Positions 1 through 8,724 of a stretch of 64,000 nt of DNA are shown one piece after another. Every line of letters starts with the position of its first letter. The stretch's first letter is position 1. Origin of the DNA: Candidatus Pelagisphaera phototrophica (lineage in GTDB: Bacteria; Verrucomicrobiota; Verrucomicrobiia; Opitutales; Opitutaceae); contig NZ_CP076039.1 of NCBI RefSeq assembly GCF_014529625.1, positions 1,426,001-1,490,000 on the forward strand, read 5' to 3'. The translations under genes and the position numbers were made by a program. The notes below the pieces were generated by a model. That model ran no database searches. It was not told where the DNA came from and was given only the letters and a program-made list of their open reading frames with translations.

Positions 1-1
1 C

Positions 2-151
2 ACCCATCGCGAAATCGAATCGGTTACGTTTTTTCCTGACGGGACTTGCACGCCATTCTCTGTAGATTTGAAAATTGGTGAATATGAAAGTGGATACCAA
101 ATTGATCCATGGACGGGGTCCCAATTGACGGCTCCCGAGGAAGACGCATGA
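2..151 (+). CDS. gspH: C-terminal end of a GspH-like type II secretion pseudopilin (partial)
   Basis: The window opens inside a gene whose last 49 codons read through to a TGA at 149-151. The fragment contains ITFFPDG-like sequence (seen as VTFFPDGTCTPFSVDL), the usual C-terminal beta-sheet pattern of GspH/FimT minor pseudopilins, and ends in an acidic tail. The N-terminal methylation motif lies outside the window. The stop overlaps the start of the next pseudopilin gene (ATGA at 148-151), so it belongs to the same operon. The GspH assignment rests on its place before I, J and K and on the FFPDG pattern. GspG is the main alternative. Confidence 0.7.
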   Translation, partial: THREIESVTFFPDGTCTPFSVDLKIGEYESGYQIDPWTGSQLTAPEEDA

Positions 152-618
152 GGGTTAGGGCGAAAAGGAAGAGGAGGCGGGGTTTTACTATTATAGAGGT
201 GATGCTCGCCCTCGCTTTGTTTGGGGTGGCCGTAACGACCTTTACTGCGGCCTATCTAAATATTATCAATGCCATCGCTGCGATACAGGTCGACCAGGCT
301 TATGAGCAAGACATGTCCATGATCCGGTTAGACGCGTTTTCGAGCGTTTTAGTCGAAGACTTGGAAGAGGGTGGGAAGGTTTTCACTGGAAGCCATGGTG
401 AGGCGTCTTGGAGAGTTGAGTACGAGCCCACTTTGGTTGCTGACCTTTTTCGGGTTAGTCTTCTCATGGAAATCTTGGACAAGGAAAAAGACGAGATGAA
501 GGAAGTGGAAGAAGTTCATTATCTGACACGACCGACTTGGTCGGACCCGGTGGAGAGGGCGGAGCTGCGGGCAGAAACAAGGGACCGGCTGCTTGCAAAG
601 CAAAGCGGCTTGGAATAA
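148..618 (+). CDS. gspI: type II secretion minor pseudopilin GspI
   Basis: This 156-aa protein begins with a strongly basic leader followed by the type IV prepilin motif: cleavage is expected between Gly12 and Phe13, and Glu17 is the +5 residue needed for methylation and assembly. A hydrophobic helix follows (GFTIIEVMLALALFG). The start at 148 is chosen because it overlaps the preceding stop and gives a short basic leader; an upstream ATG at 109 would lengthen the leader unnaturally. Known role of the family: a tip pseudopilin of the periplasmic pseudopilus that pushes folded substrates through the secretin. Assignment to I rather than another minor pseudopilin comes from gene order. Confidence 0.75.
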   Translation: MRVRAKRKRRRGFTIIEVMLALALFGVAVTTFTAAYLNIINAIAAIQVDQAYEQDMSMIRLDAFSSVLVEDLEEGGKVFTGSHGEASWRVEYEPTLVADLFRVSLLMEILDKEKDEMKEVEEVHYLTRPTWSDPVERAELRAETRDRLLAKQSGLE

Positions 619-620
619 GC

Positions 621-1301
621 ATGAGTCCAACAAAACAGCGAAACCGATCTCTCCGTTCGAGCAAAGGATTCACTTTGCTTGAGGTGATGTTTGCGGTGTT
701 CATGGGTTCCGCCTTGCTGGTCGCGGCGACCGCATTTGTGTTCGCCCTAGGAGAGCTGTGGGGTAAAGGGGCAAACGTTTGGCTATTTCAGAAACACGTG
801 CGAGGCGTATCCAGATTTTTGGAACAGTCCATACAAAAATCCGGCTGGAAGACGCCTGCGGGCGGAGCGCAGACCCCTGTCTATTGGTCAAGTCGTGGAG
901 GTCGGGCCTATGAGAATGAGCAATTTCTAACGTTCGAACTAGACAAAAGCCCGGGTGTGCTGGTTTGGCCGGAAATGCCCTTGCCGCATGTTGTCTGCTC
1001 GCTAGAGCTGGACGGGGAGGATGGGCTCTATTTGCTTTGGCGGTCGCGGCTTGAAACAGGCTTTGAAGAGGAAGAACCGCGCAAAACGCTCATCTCACCT
1101 TTCGTCACGGAAATAAAATACTTTTATCTAGACGCTGAGGATGAGGAAGCGGAATGGGAAATTGAAGACGATCCCAATAAGGAAGCAGATGGCCAGTTTC
1201 TCTTGCCGCAGCGAATTGAAATAACCTTCGAATACGAAGGCAGAGAAGAAAAGCGACAGATCGTGCTGCCTGTCTTTTTCGACGGGGTTCCCTTTTTCTG
1301 A
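621..1301 (+). CDS. gspJ: type II secretion minor pseudopilin GspJ
   Basis: The 226-aa product starts two bases after the previous stop. It has a 16-residue leader ending in Gly16, then Phe17 and Glu21 at +5 (KGFTLLEVMFAVF), followed by a hydrophobic helix of about 20 residues. The remainder is a soluble periplasmic domain rich in beta structure with an acidic stretch around residues 170-190. Length and position between GspI and GspK fit GspJ, a component of the I-J-K pseudopilus tip. An earlier in-frame start at 537 lies inside gspI and is rejected because it would bury the prepilin motif. Confidence 0.75.
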   Translation: MSPTKQRNRSLRSSKGFTLLEVMFAVFMGSALLVAATAFVFALGELWGKGANVWLFQKHVRGVSRFLEQSIQKSGWKTPAGGAQTPVYWSSRGGRAYENEQFLTFELDKSPGVLVWPEMPLPHVVCSLELDGEDGLYLLWRSRLETGFEEEEPRKTLISPFVTEIKYFYLDAEDEEAEWEIEDDPNKEADGQFLLPQRIEITFEYEGREEKRQIVLPVFFDGVPFF

Positions 1302-2341
1302 TGATGCGCCGTCTGGATTCAAACCGATGCCATTCTAAAAAGGGCTCCATTTTGCTGATGGTGTTGGTGCTAATCATTGTCTTGAGCTACGTGTTGACAA
1401 AATTCGTCGAGCGAGCCCAGGTCGAGGTCCAAGGCGAGGGCTACTATGTCGAGCGAACACGTTTAAGGCTCCAAGCTTGGTCGATGCTCGAAGTTGCGGT
1501 TGCGGTACTGGCGGATGTGAAAGTGATAGACGAAGCCATTTACGCTCCGGCCCAAGGATGGGGTGATCCGATTGACTACTCGAAGATTGAGATTCCGGAA
1601 GGAATGAATGTGACCTTCGAGTTCATAGACGAGTCTTCGAAACTCAGTATCAACGAGCTGGATGAAGGGTCGCTCTTTCTGCTGTTTGACGAAATGGACT
1701 TTGATTTGGATGTGAGCCAGACTTTGACGAACATGCTACTCGATTGGATCGACGAGGACGACGACGCCCGAATAGATGGAGCGGAGTCGAGAGAGTACAG
1801 CACGACCGAATTAGAGATGCACCCGGCCAATGGACCGCTCCGCTCTTTGGATGAACTTTCCTCGGTGATCGGATTTAAGGACCATTTCTTCGACGAGAAT
1901 GGATTTCCCAATGACAATTTTAAACGATTGTCCGAAGTGGTAACGTACCATCCCGTGCTGCAATTGAACGTAAACTCCGCATCTCCGCTTGCTCTCCAGT
2001 CCTTGGCGGGATTGAACGAAATCCAGGTTGAGACTATCCAGGACTATTTGGCAGGTCTTGATGGGGAGTCGGGGACATCGGATGACAACTACTTCGCCAA
2101 TGCGGGTGAAATGACTGATGTCATTGGCGAAATCGAGCGGGGTGTTCCGATTACGCAACAAATCAGTGTCTTAACAGTGAAAGTGACAGTGCAGGAAAAA
2201 GGAAGTTCGTACAGTTTGATTGGAACATTCAGTACGGATACTGAAACCACAGAAAATGGTGAAACCGGGGATCTCGAATATCCGTTCGTTTTCCTTGAGC
2301 TTAGGGAAGAGCCCGGTATAAATAACGCCAATCCCACTTGA
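1301..2341 (+). CDS. gspK: type II secretion pseudopilin GspK
   Basis: This 346-aa protein is much larger than the other pseudopilins, as expected for GspK, which caps the pseudopilus. The leader ends at Gly15 and is followed by a hydrophobic helix (GSILLMVLVLIIVLSYV). The +5 position is Met20 instead of Glu, which is the known hallmark of GspK. The mid-region contains an acidic stretch (LLDWIDEDDDARIDGAES) resembling the calcium-binding insert of GspK proteins, and a helix-hairpin-helix-like part (LNVNSASPLALQSLAGL). The ATG at 1301 overlaps the gspJ stop; a second ATG at 1304 is equally possible. Confidence 0.85.
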   Translation: MMRRLDSNRCHSKKGSILLMVLVLIIVLSYVLTKFVERAQVEVQGEGYYVERTRLRLQAWSMLEVAVAVLADVKVIDEAIYAPAQGWGDPIDYSKIEIPEGMNVTFEFIDESSKLSINELDEGSLFLLFDEMDFDLDVSQTLTNMLLDWIDEDDDARIDGAESREYSTTELEMHPANGPLRSLDELSSVIGFKDHFFDENGFPNDNFKRLSEVVTYHPVLQLNVNSASPLALQSLAGLNEIQVETIQDYLAGLDGESGTSDDNYFANAGEMTDVIGEIERGVPITQQISVLTVKVTVQEKGSSYSLIGTFSTDTETTENGETGDLEYPFVFLELREEPGINNANPT

Positions 2342-3546
2342 CCGACAAGTTTACAGTTGTGCCAGATACACCGACCAATCCAGAAAACGATAGATTGATG
2401 ACGATGCAGGTCTCTGCTGCGCCAGGGCATGTTTTTTTCTGTCGTAGAGTGGGAATCCCCGAGGATGTTGAAGATAGTGAACGGGAGAGCTATTTGCAGC
2501 TTCAGTTGGAAGGCATGTCGCCCTTTCCCTTGGAGCATCTTCAGTTTGGGTTTTGCGTTGATAACGCCACGCGATATGCCTATATATATTCTGGATACAG
2601 GCGGTCGTTCGACAGTACTGAGATGTCTGAATGGTCCAAGCAGGAAGTGGTGATTCCGGAATTTAGTGTAGGGGTTCTGGCTGGAAAAGGCGAAGAAGGG
2701 TCTCCTCTGTTGCTGGTTTCTGATTCGTCAATCAGCTACTTCGAGTTCGACGACCTGTCGGAGATACCGTGCTACTTTGAGTCCTTTCCCAGGAATTTAG
2801 ATGGAGATGGAGCCGTTCGGCCCGCCAGCGGGGATTTGGAGGTTGTCACAGAGCGTTTAAAAGATCGCATAGGTGAAGAGAGCCCGCGTATCTGGAATAC
2901 AATTACGAATATCACGATTGAACAGAAAAAATTTGAGTTTCAAGCTACGGAAGCGGGGAAGTCGATTGCGGTTCAGGTAGAACGTAAAGTTCTGTGGAAT
3001 ATGGATCTGCGAGATCCAGAGAGCGTTGAACAGGCGAAACAGGAGGAGCAGCGCAATGTTCTCGTATGGAGAGTGGTTCTCGCAGTCGCGGCCGCTCTCG
3101 CACTTTTAGTATTTGGAGAGCTGTTGTGGTTTGGAGAGCGTGGCTATCTGAACTTGCGCGAAGACTGGAATGCTGAGCAGGCTCCGATTGTGGAGCGCAT
3201 CATCTCCCAGCAAACAACGATCAACGAACTTTTGAGTTTTCAGGACTCGGACTTGGTGCCTTTCGACATGCTAGTGGCTATACAACCATTTTTGACGGAT
3301 GCGGTCTGGTTTACGAAAGTCGAAACCAACGGAACCAATAGCCTCAAAGTCTTTGCGAATGCGACGAGCAATGGTCAGGTTAATCAGTTTAAGGCAAGGT
3401 TGGAGCGTTTTGTTAAAATTGATACCGTGGAGCTGGAAAATATCCAGAGCGGTCCTGGTGGAACAACGTTTACGGCGTTTTTCTATTTTAAGACCGGTTC
3501 TTTTGCAAGTAGAAGCGTGATTGAGGAGGTCGCGAACAATGGTTAG
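2338..3546 (+). CDS. gspL: GspL/PilM-PilN-like inner-membrane assembly protein
   Basis: The 402-aa protein has a cytoplasmic domain of about 240 residues, one transmembrane segment near residue 245-265 (WRVVLAVAAALALLVFGELLW) and a periplasmic region of about 135 residues with a ferredoxin-like pattern. This is the architecture of GspL, which recruits the ATPase GspE to the membrane and pairs with GspM. Similarity of the N-terminal domain to the actin-like fold is inferred from length and layout; no clear nucleotide motif is visible. The start is a TTG overlapping the gspK stop (TTGA). An ATG at 2398 would remove 20 residues and is the alternative. Confidence 0.65.
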   Translation: MTDKFTVVPDTPTNPENDRLMTMQVSAAPGHVFFCRRVGIPEDVEDSERESYLQLQLEGMSPFPLEHLQFGFCVDNATRYAYIYSGYRRSFDSTEMSEWSKQEVVIPEFSVGVLAGKGEEGSPLLLVSDSSISYFEFDDLSEIPCYFESFPRNLDGDGAVRPASGDLEVVTERLKDRIGEESPRIWNTITNITIEQKKFEFQATEAGKSIAVQVERKVLWNMDLRDPESVEQAKQEEQRNVLVWRVVLAVAAALALLVFGELLWFGERGYLNLREDWNAEQAPIVERIISQQTTINELLSFQDSDLVPFDMLVAIQPFLTDAVWFTKVETNGTNSLKVFANATSNGQVNQFKARLERFVKIDTVELENIQSGPGGTTFTAFFYFKTGSFASRSVIEEVANNG

Positions 3547-4111
3547 TTCAAGTATCAAAAACGACTTCCAGTATTGGGTCGCTTTTTTGCGCGTCCGTTT
3601 CTTTCGACTATCGATGCGGGAGAAAGCGCTGACTGTTTTATTCGTCGGGGCTTTGCTAGGAGTGTGGTTTTCGTTCCAAATCGAAAGGCATGGCACCGCT
3701 CGTTTTGAGATTAGGGTCGCTAACAGTGCCGCTAAAAACCAGGGGGATTACCTGGAGCAGCAAGCGATTACGGAAGAGGATTACAATAGTTTAATCCAGG
3801 ATATCAATTTAGGCGAACTTCCCTCAGTGAATGAGGTCAATGCTCGTATAGACGATCTGATTCGAAAGTACGGTTTTGGAGACTTCAAAATCAATTCTCC
3901 TAAATCAAGTGCAGGCAATCCGCTGACCTTTCACACCTTCACCATAGATCTTGGGAAAGCGAACTACAACCGGCTCATCGAATTTACGAATGAGATTAAA
4001 ACGAATTTACCTTATGTCAGTCTGCGTCAAATTACGATTCAAGCCCAGCGGCGGACACCGGAATTTCTCGATGTGAAGCTAGAATTGAAATCCATCGAAT
4101 ATACACCATGA
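3539..4111 (+). CDS. gspM: GspM-like type II secretion protein
   Basis: This 190-aa protein has a short basic cytoplasmic N-terminus, one transmembrane helix (LTVLFVGALLGVWFSFQI, about residues 32-50) and a periplasmic domain. That is the layout of GspM/PilO, the partner of GspL. The ATG at 3539 overlaps the end of gspL by 8 bases and is preceded by a clear GAGGAGG ribosome-binding site around 3523-3529, one of the few strong ones in the operon. A start at 3521 would place the site inside the gene and is rejected. Identity rests on topology and position between L and D rather than on sequence motifs. Confidence 0.6.
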   Translation: MVSSSIKNDFQYWVAFLRVRFFRLSMREKALTVLFVGALLGVWFSFQIERHGTARFEIRVANSAAKNQGDYLEQQAITEEDYNSLIQDINLGELPSVNEVNARIDDLIRKYGFGDFKINSPKSSAGNPLTFHTFTIDLGKANYNRLIEFTNEIKTNLPYVSLRQITIQAQRRTPEFLDVKLELKSIEYTP

Positions 4112-6381
4112 ATTATTGGATACGAAAAGCGAATTTTGTCACCTTGGCTCTCATGTTTACCTGGGAAACGCTGTCCCCTCTCGGACTGGCCCAGGACGCG
4201 AATGCCCCTGTGGTGAATGCGGCGGAAGACGATCCCGTTAGAATCCTCTGGCGAGGAGAGCCGCTAGTGAGCGTTCTCCATTCTCTGGAGACCTTGACGG
4301 GTAGGTCTGTTATCCGCCCTCAAGCATTGCCTACTCCGGAGTTCACGTTCGACAGTCGCGGAGATATGACCCTTGGTGAAGCGATTCTGGCAATTGAAAG
4401 CTTGCTGAGTATCAATGGCATTGGGGTGACTCCTCTTGGGGACAAATTTCTCAAAGTAGTATCGATCAACACAATTCGGACCGAAGCCCCTGAGTTGGAA
4501 GTGGAAACGCTTTTAGATCGTCAACCGAGCGGGAAGGTAGTGAGTAAGCTGTTTCGCTTGCAGTATCTGGATTCCCAGACTTTCCAGTCCCAAATACAGC
4601 AATTCCTGAGCCCTGGATTTAGCACGATTATTCCGTTTCAGAATTCAAATGCGGTGCTGGTGACGGATACGATTAGCAATCTGCAGCGGCTGGAATATGT
4701 GGTCTCTGAAGTAGATAAGCCGAGTCGTCTCAATGTGAAGACAGAGTTCTACACTTTGCAATACGCTCAAGCCAGTGAAGTGGCGGAGCAAATACAGAGC
4801 CTCATTGATGCTGCGAGGGCAAATTTCGGGGAACAGTCTAATTCTGAATCGAACGCTAACAACCGAAACCAAACTAGGGGAGGTCAAAACGGTGGGGCCC
4901 AACCTGCTCGCCCCACGGTAAATGCGGCACCGGCGGGAGAGGGCGCCATTCCTAGCCAAATCCTGTTTGGATCAAATACGGCGATCGCCTCTGATGATCG
5001 CACGAATCAGATCATTATAATGACGGAACCGTCGAATATCGTGTTTTTCGACGAGATAATCGAAAAGCTGGATATCAAGTCTGACCCTGCCACGCGTATC
5101 GAGGTTATCATCCTAAACCATGCTCAAGCAACGGAAGTCGCGGGACTGTTAAGCAGTTTTGTCAGTGGCTCCACTTCCGCAGAAACAGGTGACCGGTCTC
5201 AGGCTAATGCCAACCAGAACACGCAGCAACAAAATCAGAGAGGCAACCAGAGCGTAAGTCAGAATGGTCGTCAACTGTTGCAGCAAAATCAGCCTTTGCA
5301 GCAGCAGGTAAGGAATGCCGTCAATACGACTTTGGAAGAGCGGGACAGCCAATTCAGCGAATTCATGACGATCGAGGCAGACGAGCGAAGCAACTCACTG
5401 ATAATTTCAGGTACTCGAAGTGATTTGGACTTGATGACAGAGCTGATTGCGAAAATCGATGTATTGCTCCCACAGGTACGGATTGAAGTGATCATTGCTG
5501 AGGTGAACTTAGATAAAGATTCGAATCGAGGAATGGATCAAATCACAGGCTCATATGTTCAAAACGAAGTGGCGGGTGAGCCCAATATAACGAACCTGCA
5601 AGGCCTGGACATTTTGGGGATCGGTGCGAACAACGTGTCATTTAATTTGGATGCAACGACCGGTATAATTTCTAACCTGAGTTTCGATGCAATTCTGTCT
5701 GCTGCTCAAACGAATAGCAACGTCCGTATCCTCTCAATACCGACATTGCTGACCACGCATAATCAGGAAGCGACCTTCACTGTCGGCCAGCAACGTCCGA
5801 TTGTAACGGGCACGACAACCGACAATACGCTGAGTACGTCGGTTCGGGAGACGGTTCAGTACCAGGATATCGCCATTGAGCTGAAAGTGAAACCGCTAAT
5901 CGGACCGAATGACATCATTCAGCTGGAAATCGATCAATCGGTGAATGACATTGATGGATCTGTCGAAATTAATGGAAACCAGCAGCCCATTATCGGTCGA
6001 CGTCAGATGGTTTCGTTTGTGAGCGTTAAAAGCAATGGTTTGGTGGTGCTTGGCGGTATGCAGCGAAGCAAGGAAACGAAAACACTCAACAAGATGGCAG
6101 TACTCGGCGATATTCCCATTTTTGGAAATGTTTTTCGCAGCCGGGGAACCGATTATGAGAAAAGAGAGCTACTTGTCTTTATCCGTCCCAAAGTCATCCG
6201 CGATTCCGATGAGGCGGATTTAGACGCACGGGAAAAGATGCTGGGCCATCCAATGGACAGTAAGCTCGGAGAGTTTTTAGATAAAGGCCGATTTGACCTC
6301 ACTAAAGACACAACGAAGGATTCGAATTCCAAAAAGAAAGAGTCGAAAGATTCCGTTGCCAGAAAACCTTACAAACGGTAA
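4108..6381 (+). CDS. gspD: type II secretion secretin GspD
   Basis: The 757-aa precursor begins with a signal peptide (hydrophobic to about residue 28, ending LGLAQ). It has an N0-like domain and repeated N-domains (residues about 40-420), interrupted by two low-complexity Asn/Gln-rich linkers near 245-270 and 355-400. The secretin C-domain contains the diagnostic stretches RILSIPTLLTTHNQEATFTVG and, near residue 672, VLGDIPIFGNVFRS followed by KRELLVFIRPKVI. It should form the multimeric outer-membrane channel through which folded proteins leave. The lysine-rich C-terminal tail may bind a pilotin, but no pilotin gene was recognised. The start overlaps the gspM stop (ATGA). Confidence 0.95.
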   Translation: MNYWIRKANFVTLALMFTWETLSPLGLAQDANAPVVNAAEDDPVRILWRGEPLVSVLHSLETLTGRSVIRPQALPTPEFTFDSRGDMTLGEAILAIESLLSINGIGVTPLGDKFLKVVSINTIRTEAPELEVETLLDRQPSGKVVSKLFRLQYLDSQTFQSQIQQFLSPGFSTIIPFQNSNAVLVTDTISNLQRLEYVVSEVDKPSRLNVKTEFYTLQYAQASEVAEQIQSLIDAARANFGEQSNSESNANNRNQTRGGQNGGAQPARPTVNAAPAGEGAIPSQILFGSNTAIASDDRTNQIIIMTEPSNIVFFDEIIEKLDIKSDPATRIEVIILNHAQATEVAGLLSSFVSGSTSAETGDRSQANANQNTQQQNQRGNQSVSQNGRQLLQQNQPLQQQVRNAVNTTLEERDSQFSEFMTIEADERSNSLIISGTRSDLDLMTELIAKIDVLLPQVRIEVIIAEVNLDKDSNRGMDQITGSYVQNEVAGEPNITNLQGLDILGIGANNVSFNLDATTGIISNLSFDAILSAAQTNSNVRILSIPTLLTTHNQEATFTVGQQRPIVTGTTTDNTLSTSVRETVQYQDIAIELKVKPLIGPNDIIQLEIDQSVNDIDGSVEINGNQQPIIGRRQMVSFVSVKSNGLVVLGGMQRSKETKTLNKMAVLGDIPIFGNVFRSRGTDYEKRELLVFIRPKVIRDSDEADLDAREKMLGHPMDSKLGEFLDKGRFDLTKDTTKDSNSKKKESKDSVARKPYKR

Positions 6382-6391
6382 GGAATTGATA

Positions 6392-6988
6392 ATGAACATG
6401 GCGGTAAAAGTAGGGGTCTTGCTAGCTTTCCTTTTTTTTGGGGGGTTGGTTCACGCTCAGGATAGCGAACCTCGGTCACCCTTTGCTCCGCCTTCGGCTA
6501 AAAAGCCCGTAGCAGCTCCCCCGAAAGCAGCTCCGGCGACCGCCTTGGATTCTATCGAATTTCGAGGCATTATCGAAATTGGTGGGACTGCATGGGTAAG
6601 TGTTTACGCTCCCAAAACCAAGAAGAGTTATCGGCTCACCAAGGACGAATTGGGAGAGGACGGGTTTAGCCTGGTTAATTACGATACCGGTGGAAAACCG
6701 GGAGAAGAAACGATCTGGATTCGGCAGAATGGTTTAACCAAGCAGTTGAGTCTTAAAGACGCCGACATTATCACTCTCAAGGAAACGCCTCGGCAGTCTC
6801 CGCAGCGGGCGGCAGAGAATGTGCAGCCAACTCCTGCCGTTCCGGTGAGGAGACCGACGCCGAATGGAAATCAGAACATGGAAGCTGCTAGTGATGAAGA
6901 GGTTCGCGAACGAATGCAGCGAGTCGCTGAAGAAATCCGCCGTCGCCGGGCACTCCGCAGCAATATTATAAATGACGGAAACCAGTAA
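6392..6988 (+). CDS. periplasmic GspC/PilP-like protein of the type II secretion operon
   Basis: This 198-aa protein has an N-terminal signal or anchor (MAVKVGVLLAFLFFGGLVHA), a proline-rich linker (SPFAPPSAKKPVAAPPKAA) and a small beta domain beginning LDSIEFRGIIEIGGTAWVS. The linker plus domain resembles the homology region of GspC and the PilP beta domain, which bridge the inner-membrane complex to the N0 domain of the secretin. The C-terminus is charged and likely helical (EEVRERMQRVAEEIRRRRA). The ATG at 6392 follows AAGGA at a usable distance; the longer reading from 6293 lies inside gspD. The specific GspC name is an inference because no other gene here could fill that role. Confidence 0.55.
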   Translation: MNMAVKVGVLLAFLFFGGLVHAQDSEPRSPFAPPSAKKPVAAPPKAAPATALDSIEFRGIIEIGGTAWVSVYAPKTKKSYRLTKDELGEDGFSLVNYDTGGKPGEETIWIRQNGLTKQLSLKDADIITLKETPRQSPQRAAENVQPTPAVPVRRPTPNGNQNMEAASDEEVRERMQRVAEEIRRRRALRSNIINDGNQ

Positions 6989-8676
6989 TGACGGTTGCTG
7001 AGCTAAATTTTTTGGATACACTCAAACTGAGCCAGGATCAACTGACCGAGTTGGAAGGATTGAGACGCTCGGAACGGCTCGAGCAACTCGCCGATTGGCA
7101 GAATAATAACCTGAGCGAAATGGTTGATCGGCTGGGAGATGAGACTGGAATGGCGGTTGTTTCCCATGAGCATTTTGATCTCGATCGATTGAGCGCGATT
7201 CCACTTCGCATTCTGCACGAGTTTCATTGCGTTCCTATCAAGCTATTGGATGGGGACTGGGAGGAGGACCAATTAGCCCTCGCGACCGGTTGGCCGGTTG
7301 AAGGTATTATGGATGACTGGGTGTACGCGACCTGCGGTCAGCGCCCCATTTGGAGATTGGCAAATCCGGACCGTATTTCTAAATTTATTACGCAAAATTT
7401 AGGGGTAGGCGCTGAAAGTTTAGACGAGTCGTTTGATATAGATGATGATCTAGTCTCCGCTGAAGTCGCGGAAGAAGAGGATGAGGACGCTGCGATCATT
7501 CGCTTTGTCAACGAGGTGTTCCACCAAGCCGTTGAAGATGGAGCGACTGACATCCATTTCGAGCCCATGGAAGACGAGCTTCGCATTCGCTATCGGATTG
7601 ATGGGCTGCTAGTCTCCGTTCCGGTTCCTGACAATCTCAGAAAGTTCCAGGACGCGATCGTCTCCCGACTGAAGATTATGGCGAAGCTCAATATTTCTGA
7701 GCGTCGCCTCCCTCAGGATGGAAGAATCAATCTGAAAACGGCGGATACTACTTTGGACATCCGCCTATCAACCATGCCGGTGATGTATGGCGAGAGCATC
7801 AGTTTGCGTTTGCTGAACAAAAAGAGCTCTCCTCTGAGCCTTCAGCAACTCGGCATGTCGGATGCGGATCAGCAGAAAGTGGACCGCGTGCTTGGACTAC
7901 CCCACGGCATTATTTTGGTGACGGGTCCGACGGGCTCTGGTAAGTCGACATCGCTCAACGCGTTTATTCGGAAAATCAATTCCGAAGACCGTCGCATCAT
8001 CACGGTTGAGGATCCCATCGAGTATGAGGTTCCGGGGGTGAATCAGATTCAAGTCAAACAAGAGATTGGCTTTGGGTTTGCCGAGGCACTAAGGCACGTC
8101 TTGAGACAAGACCCGAACGTCATTATGGTGGGGGAAATTCGCGACCGGGAAACGGCAGACATCGCGATTCGAGCCTCCCTTACGGGGCACCTTGTTTTCA
8201 GCACGCTCCATACGAATGACTCAGCAGGGGCGATCACGCGATTGACGGATATGGGTATTGAGCCTTTTCTCATCGCATCCGGTGTGGAGCTTGTTATAGG
8301 GCAGCGACTCTTGCGGAGGCTTTGTCAGGATTGCTACGAATTGAAACCGTTTGAACGAACGGTTGTATTGGATTCCCTCCGTGTATTGGATATGCCAGAT
8401 TCAGCGATGGATGGTGTTGTCGAATTGCCCGTGTCAAAGGGTTGTGAACGGTGCCGGAATATTGGTTACAAAGGGAGAATTGGGATTTACGAGATCTTAA
8501 GAGTTACGGAGGCTTTGCATGATCCTATCGTGAATCGTGAGGCGGCACCGCTAATGCGTGAGATCGGCCGCAAAGGCGGTTTGGTCACACTGGGAGAGTC
8601 CGGATGGAATCTCGCCCTGAAAAATCTGACTACTTTGGACGAAGTCGTACGTACGATTTCCGTTAAAGAAGGATAG
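6988..8676 (+). CDS. gspE: type II secretion ATPase GspE
   Basis: The 562-aa protein carries an N-terminal N1E-like domain (about 1-140), an acidic linker, then the secretion ATPase core. Visible motifs are Walker [10 protein letters not shown] at residues 313-321, the aspartate box and Walker B region ([16 protein letters not shown]) and the His box (GHLVFSTLHTNDS). Two Cys pairs, Cys446/Cys449 and Cys486/Cys489, form the zinc-binding CM domain typical of GspE. It should power pseudopilus assembly from the cytoplasmic face together with GspL and GspF. The ATG overlaps the preceding TAA (TAATG). Confidence 0.95.
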   Translation: MTVAELNFLDTLKLSQDQLTELEGLRRSERLEQLADWQNNNLSEMVDRLGDETGMAVVSHEHFDLDRLSAIPLRILHEFHCVPIKLLDGDWEEDQLALATGWPVEGIMDDWVYATCGQRPIWRLANPDRISKFITQNLGVGAESLDESFDIDDDLVSAEVAEEEDEDAAIIRFVNEVFHQAVEDGATDIHFEPMEDELRIRYRIDGLLVSVPVPDNLRKFQDAIVSRLKIMAKLNISERRLPQDGRINLKTADTTLDIRLSTMPVMYGESISLRLLNKKSSPLSLQQLGMSDADQQKVDRVLGLPHGIILVTGPTGSGKSTSLNAFIRKINSEDRRIITVEDPIEYEVPGVNQIQVKQEIGFGFAEALRHVLRQDPNVIMVGEIRDRETADIAIRASLTGHLVFSTLHTNDSAGAITRLTDMGIEPFLIASGVELVIGQRLLRRLCQDCYELKPFERTVVLDSLRVLDMPDSAMDGVVELPVSKGCERCRNIGYKGRIGIYEILRVTEALHDPIVNREAAPLMREIGRKGGLVTLGESGWNLALKNLTTLDEVVRTISVKEG

Positions 8677-8724
8677 TTTGCTTTAAAAAATGTCTATCTT
8701 CCTTCTGCATTTATGATTTAGTCC